Assembly (NCBI GenBank): GCA_052324925.1
Contig: JBQPRE010000001.1
Strand: one strand, 5' to 3'
DNA from: Flavimobilis sp052324925
GTDB taxonomy: Bacteria; Actinomycetota; Actinomycetes; Actinomycetales; Cellulomonadaceae
Length of the DNA stretch: 64,000 bases
The notes beneath the pieces were generated by a model, which saw only the letters and a program-made list of their open reading frames with translations, had not been told where the DNA came from and did no database searches. The translations under genes were made by a program, and so were the position numbers. Below, piece after piece: positions 32,501-41,040 of the stretch (position 1 is the stretch's first letter; each line of letters begins with the position of its first letter).

Positions 32501-34159
32501 ATGACCCTCACGACCGACCCCACGACCGACCCCGGCCCGACGTCCTCGACGCCGCCCACGCTCCGCCCGACGCATGACGCGGGGGAGCGCGGAGCTGACA
32601 TCCTCACCCCCGACGCGCTCGGCTTCGTCGCCGAGCTTCACGACCGCTTCGCCGCACGACGCCACGACCTCCTCGTCCAGCGTCAACGCGCGCGACAGAT
32701 GATCGAGGACGGGATCGACCCCGACTTCCTGCCCGAGACTGCGCACGTTCGTCGTGACCGCTCGTGGCGCGTCGCAGGCCCTGGCCCGGGCCTCGAGCGC
32801 AGGCACGTCGAGATCACGGGTCCGACGGACCCCAAGATGGCGATCAACGCCTTGAGCTCGGGCGCCGACGTCTGGCTCGCCGACCATGAGGACGCGCTGA
32901 GCCCGACGTGGGCGAACATCGTCGGCGGGCAGATCTCGCTCCACGACGCGATCCGCGGCACGCTCGCGTACACGTCTCGCGAGGGCAAGGACTACCGTCT
33001 CCCGTCGAGCACGTTGTCGGACCTGCCGACGATCGTCTTCAGGCCGCGTGGCTGGCACCTCACGGAGAAGCACCTGCGCTTCGGCGATCGGGCCGGGACC
33101 GAGACGCCCGCGTCGGCGTCGCTCGTCGACGCCGGGCTCTACCTCTTCCACAACGCGACGGAGCTCGTTGCCCGAGGACGCGGCCCGTACCTCTACCTGC
33201 CCAAGCTCGAGGGACGGCGCGAGGCGCGGCTGTGGGACGAGGTGTTCTCGTTCGCCGAGGAGCGTCTCGACCTGCCGCACGGGACGATCCGCGCGACCGT
33301 CCTCATCGAGACGCTTCCCGCGGCGTTCGAGATGGACGAGATCCTCTATGAGCTGCGCGACCACTGCGCGGGGCTCAACGCCGGCCGCTGGGACTACCTG
33401 TTCTCGATGATCAAGAACTTCCGGCGTCGCGGCTCATTCTTCGTCCTCCCTGACCGTGGCTCGGTGACGATGACGGTCCCGTTCATGCGTGCCTACACCG
33501 AGCTGCTCGTCGCGACGTGCCACCAGCGAGGGGCGCAGGCGATCGGCGGAATGAGCGCGTTCATCCCTGACCGTCGTCGTCCTGAGATCACGGAGCGTGC
33601 CGAGAAGCAGGTCCGGGCCGACAAGCGCCGTGAGGCGACCGATGGGTTTGACGGGACGTGGGTCGCGCACCCCGACCTCATCCCGTTCGCGCGCGAAGAG
33701 TTCGAGGACGTGCTCGAGGGCCGTGATGACCAGCGGGACAGGCTGCGCGCGGACGTCCACGTGACGGCGCGCGACCTGCTCGATGTCTCCTCGGCGTCCG
33801 CGGGCGCGGGGGTCTCGGCGGAGGGACTGCGCACGAACATCTCCGTCGGTGTCCGGTACATCGATTCGTGGCTGCGCGGGACGGGTGCCGCCGCGATCGA
33901 CCACCTCATGGAGGACGCGGCGACCGCCGAGATCTCGCGCTCGCAGGTGTGGCAGTGGATTCACAACGGCACGCGTACGCAGGGTGGGGCGCTCATCACC
34001 GTTGAACGCGTCGAGTCGCTCCTCGCCCAGATCGTCGACGACCTCCCGCGGACGCCGGGCGACAGGATCGACGAGGCGGCCCAGATCTTCCGGGACGTGG
34101 CGTGCGGGGACGACTTCCCGACGTTCCTCACGATCGGAGCGTATGCACGGCTCGACTGA
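32501..34159 (+). CDS. aceB: Malate synthase A
   Basis: AceB condenses glyoxylate with acetyl-CoA to malate, the second glyoxylate-shunt step. The 552-residue product is of the A isoform. It has ITGPTDPKMAINALSSGADVWLADHEDALSPTW, then RATVLIETLPAAFEMDEILYELRDH, GLNAGRWDYLFSMIK and the C-terminal VWQWIHNGT segment. The ATG at 32501 follows AAGGAG at 6 bases; a GTG seven codons upstream lacks such a site. The first ~30 residues are a Thr/Pro-rich tail. It is co-oriented with aceA. Confidence 0.96.
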   Translation: MTLTTDPTTDPGPTSSTPPTLRPTHDAGERGADILTPDALGFVAELHDRFAARRHDLLVQRQRARQMIEDGIDPDFLPETAHVRRDRSWRVAGPGPGLERRHVEITGPTDPKMAINALSSGADVWLADHEDALSPTWANIVGGQISLHDAIRGTLAYTSREGKDYRLPSSTLSDLPTIVFRPRGWHLTEKHLRFGDRAGTETPASASLVDAGLYLFHNATELVARGRGPYLYLPKLEGRREARLWDEVFSFAEERLDLPHGTIRATVLIETLPAAFEMDEILYELRDHCAGLNAGRWDYLFSMIKNFRRRGSFFVLPDRGSVTMTVPFMRAYTELLVATCHQRGAQAIGGMSAFIPDRRRPEITERAEKQVRADKRREATDGFDGTWVAHPDLIPFAREEFEDVLEGRDDQRDRLRADVHVTARDLLDVSSASAGAGVSAEGLRTNISVGVRYIDSWLRGTGAAAIDHLMEDAATAEISRSQVWQWIHNGTRTQGGALITVERVESLLAQIVDDLPRTPGDRIDEAAQIFRDVACGDDFPTFLTIGAYARLD

Positions 34160-34326
34160 GCCGAGGGTGTGCGACGGGGCTCGTGGCTGCGGCCGCGGGC
34201 CCCCTCGCGCGGTCGAGACGTCGACGTCGGTCGGCGCGGGCAACGACGTCGTCGACGCGAGGACCGCGAGCGCGATGAGGGCCCGCGTCCGGGACGAGCG
34301 TCACGGGTCCCTGCGCGTGCGCACGG

Positions 34327-34332
34327 TATCCT
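34327..34332 (+). promoter_or_regulatory. -10 box TATCCT before guaB3
   Basis: TATCCT lies 7 bases before the GTG at 34340, the same box and nearly the same spacing as before guaA. No Shine-Dalgarno is present. Confidence 0.5.
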
Positions 34333-34339
34333 GGGACGC

Positions 34340-35464
34340 GTGAGCAACGAGATCGAGATCGGCCGTGGCAAGCGCGGACGCCGCGCATACTCCTTCGACG
34401 ACATCGCCATCGTGCCCTCGCGGCGCACGCGCGACCCGAAGGATGTCTCTGTCAGCTGGCAGATCGATGCCTTCCACTTCGAGACGCCTATCATCGCCGC
34501 GCCGATGGACTCGGTCATGAGCCCCGCGACGGCCATCGCGCTCGGCAAGCTGGGCGGCCTCGGTGTCCTCGACCTCGAGGGTCTGTGGACCCGGTACGAG
34601 GACCCGCAGCCGCTCCTCGACGAGATTGCCTCGCTCGATGAGGTGCGCGCGACGGCCCGCATGCAAGAGATCTACGCCGAGCCCATCAAGGGCGAGCTCA
34701 TCAAGGCGCGTCTCAAAGAGATCCGCGACGCAGGCGTCGTCGTCGCTGGTGCCCTCACGCCGCAGCGGACGCAGGAGTTCTCCGCGGACGTCATCGCGGC
34801 GGGCGTCGACATCTTTGTCATCCGTGGCACGACGGTCTCGGCCGAGCACGTCTCGGGCAACGCCGAGCCGCTCAACCTCAAGCGCTTCATCTACGAGCTC
34901 GACGTCCCCGTCATCGTCGGCGGGGCCGCGACCTACCAGGCCGCGCTCCACCTCATGCGCACGGGCGCGGCGGGCGTGCTCGTCGGCTTCGGTGGCGGAG
35001 CCGCGCACACGACGCGCACGACCCTCGGCATCCATGCCCCGATGGCCTCGGCCGTCGCCGACGTCGCAGCCGCGCGCCGCGACTACCTCGACGAGTCGGG
35101 CGGCCGCTATGTCCACGTCATCGCCGACGGCGGCATCGGCCGCTCGGGCGACCTCGTCAAGGCCGTCGCGTGCGGTGCTGACGCGGTGATGGTGGGTGCG
35201 GCGCTCGCCCGTGCGACCGACGCTCCGGGCCAGGGCTACCACTGGGGTCCGGAGGCGCACCACATGCAGCTGCCGCGCGGCCTGCGCGTCGAGGTGGGCC
35301 AGGCCGGCACGTTCGAGGAGATTCTCTTCGGCCCGTCCGACCGTGCCGACGGGACGCGTAACCTCGTGGGCGCGCTGCGTCGTTCGATGGCGACGACCGG
35401 GTACTCGGACCTCAAGGAGCTTCAGCGCGTCGAGGTCGTCATCTCGCCCTACCAGCCGCACTGA
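34340..35464 (+). CDS. guaB3: GuaB3 family IMP dehydrogenase-related protein
   Basis: A 374-residue IMPDH-like TIM barrel without CBS domains. It shares the barrel start YSFDDIAIVPS and the phosphate-site block VHVIADGGIGRSGDLVKAVACGADAVMVG with IMPDH. The catalytic loop, GxGSxCTT in true IMPDH, reads FGGGAAHTT (217-225): the nucleophilic cysteine is absent. This agrees with what I recall of actinobacterial GuaB3 (Mycobacterium Rv3410c), whose function is unknown although cyanobacterial GuaB3 is an active IMP dehydrogenase. The GTG start follows a TATCCT box. A strong hairpin ends the gene. Confidence 0.93.
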   Translation: MSNEIEIGRGKRGRRAYSFDDIAIVPSRRTRDPKDVSVSWQIDAFHFETPIIAAPMDSVMSPATAIALGKLGGLGVLDLEGLWTRYEDPQPLLDEIASLDEVRATARMQEIYAEPIKGELIKARLKEIRDAGVVVAGALTPQRTQEFSADVIAAGVDIFVIRGTTVSAEHVSGNAEPLNLKRFIYELDVPVIVGGAATYQAALHLMRTGAAGVLVGFGGGAAHTTRTTLGIHAPMASAVADVAAARRDYLDESGGRYVHVIADGGIGRSGDLVKAVACGADAVMVGAALARATDAPGQGYHWGPEAHHMQLPRGLRVEVGQAGTFEEILFGPSDRADGTRNLVGALRRSMATTGYSDLKELQRVEVVISPYQPH

Positions 35465-35479
35465 CGTCTTTGCACGTCC

Positions 35480-35520
35480 ACCGCAGCCCGTCGACGCGTC
35501 TCGCGTCGGCGGGCTGCGGT
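35480..35520 (+). terminator. Terminator hairpin after guaB3
   Basis: A 19-bp stem (35480-35498 with 35502-35520, one G-U pair) with a 3-nt loop stands 15 bp after the stop. Confidence 0.75.
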
Positions 35521-35572
35521 GTTCCCGGGTTCGCGGAGAGGTGAAACCCGGCTGGGTGTCAGTGGTACGGCG

Positions 35573-35578
35573 TAGGTT
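35573..35578 (+). promoter_or_regulatory. -10 box TAGGTT for the aldehyde dehydrogenase gene
   Basis: TAGGTT fits TANNNT and ends exactly 6 bases before the ATG at 35585; no Shine-Dalgarno is present. Confidence 0.5.
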
Positions 35579-35584
35579 CGACCC

Positions 35585-37264
35585 ATGAGCAACGAGCCCC
35601 ACGCGACCGCCGACGACGCCGGACGCGAGAAGAACGTGCCCGTGACCACCCACGGCGCCGCCGTTCCCGCGATGACGGGGCCTCTTGACCCTGAGGACGT
35701 GGGGTCGACGTACCTCCTCGAGCCCGACGACCTCTCGCACCTGGTGCGGCAGCTTGTCGTGTCGCCAGGTGCGGCCTGCCGGCGTGTGCGCTCGCCTCAG
35801 ACGGGTGCGCCGCTGGCCTCGATCCCCGTCTCGACAGCCGACGACGTCGTGCGCGCAGTCACTGAGGCCCGTTCGGCGCAGCGCGCGTGGGCCCGGCGCA
35901 CGGTCGCGGACCGGGCGCAGATCCTGCTCGCACTCGGTGACATCGTGCTCGCCGAGCAGTCCGACGTTCTCGATCTCATCCAGCTGGAGAACGGCAAGTC
36001 GCGTGCGAGCGCCTTCGAAGAGGTCGCCGACGTTGCGCAGGTGACCCGCCACTACGGTGTTCGCGGGCCGTCCTACCTGCGGCCGCGTCGCGTACCCGGA
36101 ATGCTGCCCGTGCTCACGCAGGCACGCGTCCACCGGCGCCCCGTTGGAGTTGTGGGAGTCGTCGCGCCGTGGAACTACCCGCTCACACTCGCGCTCTCGG
36201 ACGCTCTGCCAGCGCTGCTCGCGGGCAACACCGTCGTCCTCAAGCCCGACCCCCAGACGACGCTCACGGCCCTGTGGGCTGCCGAGGCGCTGCTGCGGGC
36301 CGGGCTGCCGCGCGGCGTCCTTCGCGTCGTCTCGGGCGGTGGGGACGTGGGCGCTGCGCTTGTCGACGCGGTCGACCACGTCGTCTTCACGGGCTCAACC
36401 GCGACCGGGCGCACGGTGGCCGCGCAGGCCGCGGGCCGCCTCATCGGCGCGACGCTTGAGCTGGGCGGCAAGAACCCGCTCTATGTCGCCGCTGACGCTG
36501 ACATCGAGGCTGCCGCACTGGGCGCTGTGCGCGCGAGCTTTGGCAACACGGGTCAGCTGTGCATGTCGATCGAGCGGATCTACGTCCATGCGGATGTGGC
36601 CGAGAAGTTCACTGCGGCGTTCGTCGCTCACGTCCGCGCGCTGCGCGTCGGCCCGGGTCTCGACTACACGCGTGACATCGGCTCCCTCACCACCGAGGCT
36701 CAGCTGGAGCGCGTCACCCGGCACGTTGACGACGCGCTGGCGCGCGGCGCGCGTGCCCTCGTCGGGGGCGTGCATCGCACTGACCTCGGCCCGCTCTTTC
36801 ACGAGCCGACCGTCCTCACCGACGTCCCCGACGACGCCCTGTGCGCGCGTGAGGAGACGTTCGGGCCGCTCGTCACGGTGCGCGTCGTTCACGACGACGA
36901 CGAGGCTGTGCGCCTCATGAACGACACTGAGTACGGGCTCAACGCGAGTATCTGGACGCGCGACACTCGCCGAGGTCGGGACCTCGCATCACGGGTCGAG
37001 GCTGGTTCTGTCGGTATCAACGACGGCTACGCGTCCGCGTGGGGGTCCGTCGCTGCGCCCATGGGGGGCTTCAAGCAGTCGGGCCTCGGCCGCCGCCACG
37101 GCCGCGAGAGCATCGAGGCGATGACCGAGCCGCAGACCGTCGTCGTCCAGCGGCTCGTCAGCCACGGCGCGAGCCTCGACGAGCTCTTCACGCTCCCGGA
37201 AGGCAAGGGTCAGGCGCTCCTCACGACGGGCCTGCGCGCCCTGCGGGCGCTGCGCATGCCGTGA
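35585..37264 (+). CDS. Succinate-semialdehyde dehydrogenase-type aldehyde dehydrogenase (GabD2-like)
   Basis: A 559-residue NAD(P)-dependent aldehyde dehydrogenase. The cofactor strand VGVVAPWNYPL, general base Glu292 in LELGGKNPL and nucleophile Cys326 in NTGQLCMS are all in place, and ETFGPLVTVRVV and the C-terminal GGFKQSGLGRRHG are typical. The wording is closest to the succinate-semialdehyde dehydrogenase 2 group of actinobacteria. About 50 extra residues precede the fold. It would oxidise succinate semialdehyde to succinate and feed the TCA cycle. The gene is monocistronic and convergent with ackA. Confidence 0.85.
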   Translation: MSNEPHATADDAGREKNVPVTTHGAAVPAMTGPLDPEDVGSTYLLEPDDLSHLVRQLVVSPGAACRRVRSPQTGAPLASIPVSTADDVVRAVTEARSAQRAWARRTVADRAQILLALGDIVLAEQSDVLDLIQLENGKSRASAFEEVADVAQVTRHYGVRGPSYLRPRRVPGMLPVLTQARVHRRPVGVVGVVAPWNYPLTLALSDALPALLAGNTVVLKPDPQTTLTALWAAEALLRAGLPRGVLRVVSGGGDVGAALVDAVDHVVFTGSTATGRTVAAQAAGRLIGATLELGGKNPLYVAADADIEAAALGAVRASFGNTGQLCMSIERIYVHADVAEKFTAAFVAHVRALRVGPGLDYTRDIGSLTTEAQLERVTRHVDDALARGARALVGGVHRTDLGPLFHEPTVLTDVPDDALCAREETFGPLVTVRVVHDDDEAVRLMNDTEYGLNASIWTRDTRRGRDLASRVEAGSVGINDGYASAWGSVAAPMGGFKQSGLGRRHGRESIEAMTEPQTVVVQRLVSHGASLDELFTLPEGKGQALLTTGLRALRALRMP

Positions 37265-37402
37265 CCCCGGCGCGGTGCGCCCCGAGCCGCGCACCCGAGC
37301 CCCTGGGCCGCGCTGCAGGTCGCAGGTTGCAGGTCGTGCCTAGCGGTCCTTGGCCATGGCACCCCTCCGAAGGTCGTCGCCTCACAGGTGTTCGACCCAG
37401 CA

Positions 37403-37442
37403 CGACGGCCCGGCACCCCGCTCGCGGGATGCCGGGCCGTCG
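37403..37442. terminator. 13-bp hairpin between the aldehyde dehydrogenase gene and ackA
   Basis: Arms 37403-37415 and 37430-37442 pair perfectly, with a short extra helix inside. It lies 17 bp beyond the ackA stop and also downstream of the aldehyde dehydrogenase. The rest of the 195-bp gap shows nothing recognisable. Confidence 0.75.
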
Positions 37443-37459
37443 CACGTCGCGCGGCGGCC

Positions 37460-38653
37460 TCAGCCGACGAGCGCGACCGCCTGCCGTGCGATCGCGAGCT
37501 CCTCGTTCGTCGGGACGACGAGCACCGTGACCCGCGAGGCGTCCGTCGAGATGATCGTCGGCTCCTTCTTGCGACCCGCGTTGCGTGCCGGATCGATCTC
37601 GATACCGAGATCCTCGAGGCCTGCGAGGGCCAGCGCACGCACAATGTCGTCGTTCTCGCCGATACCGGCCGTGAACGTGATGACGTCGACACCGCCGAGA
37701 ACTGCGAGGTACGCGCCCACGTACTTCTTCAGACGGTGCGCGTACACATCCAGTGCCAGGCGTGCATCCTGCGAGCCCTGCTCAACGAGCTCGTGGATCG
37801 CACGGAAGTCCGACTCGCCCGTCAGCCCGAGCATGCCCGAGCGCTTGTTGAGCAGCGTGTCGATCTCGTCGACGCTCATGCCGGCCGTGCGGTAGAGGTG
37901 GAAGATCACCGCCGGGTCGATGTCCCCCGAGCGCGTCCCCATGACCAGACCCTCAAGCGGAGTCAGCCCCATCGACGTCTCGACCGCGACCCCGCCCCGC
38001 ACTGCCGACACCGACGCGCCGTTGCCGAGGTGGAGGACGATCTGCCGCAGGTCCGCGAGCGGACGGCCGACGACGTCCGCGGCAGCCTTCGAGACGAAGT
38101 CGTGCGACGTCCCGTGGAACCCATACCGGCGCACCTGGTTCGCCGCCGCGACCTCACGGTCGATCGCGTACGTGAACGCGGCCTCGGGGAGCGTCTGGAA
38201 GAACGCCGTGTCGAAGATTGCGACGTGCGGGACGTCGGGGAGCAGTTCTCGCGCGACCTCGAGCCCCGCAACGTGGCCCGGGTTGTGCAGGGGCGCGAGC
38301 GGCACGAGGCCGCGGATCTGCTCGACGACCTCGTCCGTCACGAGGGTCGGGCCCGAGAACAGCGAGCCACCCTGGACGACGCGGTGCCCGACGGCGACGA
38401 CATTCGCGGACTCGAGGTCCGGGCCGTGCGCCGCGAAGAGGTCGAGCACACGGCGCAGCCCTGTCGCGTGATCGGGAACCGGCTCGTCGAGACGCGTCTG
38501 CTCACCCGCGTGCTTGTGCGTGACGATGCCCTCGGACTGACCGATGCGCTCGACGATGCCCGAGGCGATCGCTTCACCGTCGATCGTGTCGACGAGCTGG
38601 TACTTGATCGACGACGAGCCTGCATTGATGACGAGGACGGACGGATGGGTCAT
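37460..38653 (-). CDS. ackA: Acetate kinase
   Basis: AckA interconverts acetyl phosphate and acetate with ADP/ATP. The 397-residue product has the ASKHA phosphate loop LVINAGSSSIKYQL, the FHGTSHDFVS segment with the catalytic histidine, HLGNGASVSAV, and the C-terminal FTAGIGEND motif. The ATG at 38653 gives the family N-terminus. It follows pta by 38 bp. With the phosphoketolase gene upstream, it would turn acetyl phosphate directly into ATP. Confidence 0.97.
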   Translation of the reverse strand: MTHPSVLVINAGSSSIKYQLVDTIDGEAIASGIVERIGQSEGIVTHKHAGEQTRLDEPVPDHATGLRRVLDLFAAHGPDLESANVVAVGHRVVQGGSLFSGPTLVTDEVVEQIRGLVPLAPLHNPGHVAGLEVARELLPDVPHVAIFDTAFFQTLPEAAFTYAIDREVAAANQVRRYGFHGTSHDFVSKAAADVVGRPLADLRQIVLHLGNGASVSAVRGGVAVETSMGLTPLEGLVMGTRSGDIDPAVIFHLYRTAGMSVDEIDTLLNKRSGMLGLTGESDFRAIHELVEQGSQDARLALDVYAHRLKKYVGAYLAVLGGVDVITFTAGIGENDDIVRALALAGLEDLGIEIDPARNAGRKKEPTIISTDASRVTVLVVPTNEELAIARQAVALVG

Positions 38654-38691
38654 GGTGTGAGCAACTCCTTGCTTCTCCGCGCCGGGCGCGG

Positions 38692-40773
38692 TCACGCGCC
38701 CGCGGGCGCGTCGCCCTGGGCCTGGATGGCGGTGATCGCCACGGTGTTGACGATGTCCTGGATGAGAGCGCCGCGCGAGAGGTCGTTGACCGGCTTGCGC
38801 AGACCCTGCAGCACGGGGCCGACCGCAACCGCGCCGGCCGACCGCTGAACAGCCTTGTACGTGTTGTTGCCCGTGTTGAGGTCCGGGAAGATGAAGACCG
38901 TCGCGCGGCCCGCGACCGCCGAGTCCGGCAGCTTGGTCTGGGCGACCGACGCATCGACCGCCGCGTCGTACTGGATCGGGCCTTCGACCGAAAGATCGGG
39001 GCGACGTTCGCGCACGATCTCGGTGGCGAGTCGGACCTTGTCGACGTCCGCGCCCGTGCCCGACGCACCCGTCGAGTACGAGAGCATCGCGATGCGCGGC
39101 TCGACACCGAACTGCGCGGCGGTGGCGGCCGACGAGATCGCGATGTCCGCGAGCTGCTCCGCCGTGGGGTCGGGGTTGACCGCGCAGTCGCCGTAGACGA
39201 GCACGCGATCCTCGAGACACATGAGGAAGACCGACGAGACGACCGAGACGTCCGGCACGGTCTTGATGATCTCGAACGACGGCTTGATCGTGTGCGCTGT
39301 CGTGTGCGCGGCGCCCGAGACCATGCCGTCGGCGAGGCCGAGCTGGACCATCATCGTGCCGAAGTACGACACCGAGCCGACGATCTCTCGTGCGCGCTCA
39401 ACCGTCATGCCCTTGTGCTTGCGCAGCTCGGTGTACTCGACCGCGAAGCGCTCGTGGAGCTCGCCCTCGGACGGGTCGACGAGCTGCGCCCCCGTGAGGT
39501 CGAGGCCGAGCTCAGCCGCACGCGCCTGGATGTCGCGGGGCGAGCCGAGGAGCGTCAGGTCAGCGACCTGACGCTGCAGCAGCTGGGCGGCGGCGCGCAG
39601 GATGCGGTCGTCGTTGCCCTCGGGCAGGACGATGTGCTTGCGGTCCGCGCGCGCCCGGGCGAGCAGCTCGTACTCGAACATGAGCGGCGTGACGACCTCG
39701 GTGCGCGAGAGCTGGAGATGGTCGAGAAGAACATCACCCTCGACGTGCTGCTCGAACAGTGCGAGCGCCGTCGCCACCTTGAGATCAGCGTCCTTCGTCA
39801 CCATGCCCCGCGTCTCGTACGCGGCCGAGGCGGAGCGGAACGTGCCGAGGTTCGTCGCGACGATGGGCAGGCGCTGGTTGAGGCCCTCGACGAGACGCGC
39901 AATCGTCTCTGGCGGTTCGAAGCCACCGTTGAGGATGATCCCCGAGAGGCTCGGGAAGCCCGCGGCCGAGTTCGCCATGACGAGGCCGAGAAGGATGTCT
40001 GACCGGTCACCCGGAGCGATGACCACGGAACCCTCGGAGAGCCGACCCAGCAGGTGCTCGACGCTCATCGCGCCGACCTGGATGTCGAGGACCTCGCGGC
40101 CCAGGAGCGCAGGGTCGCCGAGCAGCAGGCGTCCGCCGACCGCGTCCGCGAGCTGACCCATGGTCGGGGCAGAGAGGAACGGCTCCTCGGGGATCGCCCA
40201 GCTCGGCAGAGGACCCGCGAGAGCCGCCGCGACGTCGGTGATGGCGTCGGGCGCGCAGCGGTTGGCAACGACCGCGACCGCGTGCGCGTGGTGGGCCGCG
40301 AGCTCGGCGATCGCGACGTCGGCGCTCTGGCGGACCGCCTCGGGGGTACGCCGGGCGCCTGAGACGACGAGGAGGACGGGGGCGCCGAGGTTCGCAGCGA
40401 TGCGCGCGTTGACGCCGAGCTCGGTCGGTCCCGCGACGTCCGTGTAGTCCGTGCCGACGATGACGACCGCGTCGCACTTGGCTGAGATCGCGTGGTAGCG
40501 GCTGACGATCGTCGAGAGCGCAGCGTCGACGTCGGCGTGCAGCTCGTCGTACGTCACACCGACGCACTCCTCGTACGAGAGGTCGACGCCGTCGTGGGCC
40601 AGCAGGAGCTCAAGGACGTAGTCGCGGTGCTGCGTGGACCGCGCGACGGGGCGGAAGACACCGACGCGCTGTGCGCGCCTGGTCAGCAGGTCGACGACGC
40701 CGAGCGCGAGCGTCGACTTACCGGTCGCTCCCTCGGCAGACGTGATGTAGATGTTCCGGGCCGACGTTGTCAC
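38692..40773 (-). CDS. pta: Phosphate acetyltransferase, long form
   Basis: Pta interconverts acetyl-CoA and acetyl phosphate. The 693-residue protein is the long, regulated form: a P-loop domain (SAEGATGKSTLALG at 12-25), a middle DRTGG-type domain (about 215-330) and the catalytic C-terminal PTA domain with MVSGAAHTTAHTI, VFLMCLEDRVLVYGDCAVNPDP and FPDLNTGNNTYKAVQR. The GTG at 40773 is preceded by GGAGG on the minus strand. Gene order xfp, pta, ackA on one strand; 267 bp separate it from xfp, so it may have its own promoter there. Confidence 0.96.
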   Translation of the reverse strand: MTTSARNIYITSAEGATGKSTLALGVVDLLTRRAQRVGVFRPVARSTQHRDYVLELLLAHDGVDLSYEECVGVTYDELHADVDAALSTIVSRYHAISAKCDAVVIVGTDYTDVAGPTELGVNARIAANLGAPVLLVVSGARRTPEAVRQSADVAIAELAAHHAHAVAVVANRCAPDAITDVAAALAGPLPSWAIPEEPFLSAPTMGQLADAVGGRLLLGDPALLGREVLDIQVGAMSVEHLLGRLSEGSVVIAPGDRSDILLGLVMANSAAGFPSLSGIILNGGFEPPETIARLVEGLNQRLPIVATNLGTFRSASAAYETRGMVTKDADLKVATALALFEQHVEGDVLLDHLQLSRTEVVTPLMFEYELLARARADRKHIVLPEGNDDRILRAAAQLLQRQVADLTLLGSPRDIQARAAELGLDLTGAQLVDPSEGELHERFAVEYTELRKHKGMTVERAREIVGSVSYFGTMMVQLGLADGMVSGAAHTTAHTIKPSFEIIKTVPDVSVVSSVFLMCLEDRVLVYGDCAVNPDPTAEQLADIAISSAATAAQFGVEPRIAMLSYSTGASGTGADVDKVRLATEIVRERRPDLSVEGPIQYDAAVDASVAQTKLPDSAVAGRATVFIFPDLNTGNNTYKAVQRSAGAVAVGPVLQGLRKPVNDLSRGALIQDIVNTVAITAIQAQGDAPAGA

Positions 40774-41040
40774 TAGCTCGCCTCCTGTGCGGGCGGCCCC
40801 CTCCGGGTCGCCAGTCGCGGGACGCCGACGGCGTCGACGCTGGTCCGCGGGTGAACCCGCCGTATGACAGGTTCTCGTTCCACCAAACACGGTGAGTGAC
40901 GGGCAAAGGGGGGACCGAGGTCCCGGGCCGTTCACGTACCCGTGTGTGGCTCAACACAGCCTCCCATCTCCGCGCACCCGTCGGCACACAACCAGGCCCT
41001 CAGTGGGCGAGACGTCGATCACGAAGCGCGGGCGGACGCC

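Noticed and set aside
34301..36379. A 692-codon open frame on the minus strand over guaB3 and the aldehyde dehydrogenase gene
   Set aside because: It is a GC-driven shadow: Arg/Asp/Val-rich, no family motif, and it covers two well-supported genes on the other strand.
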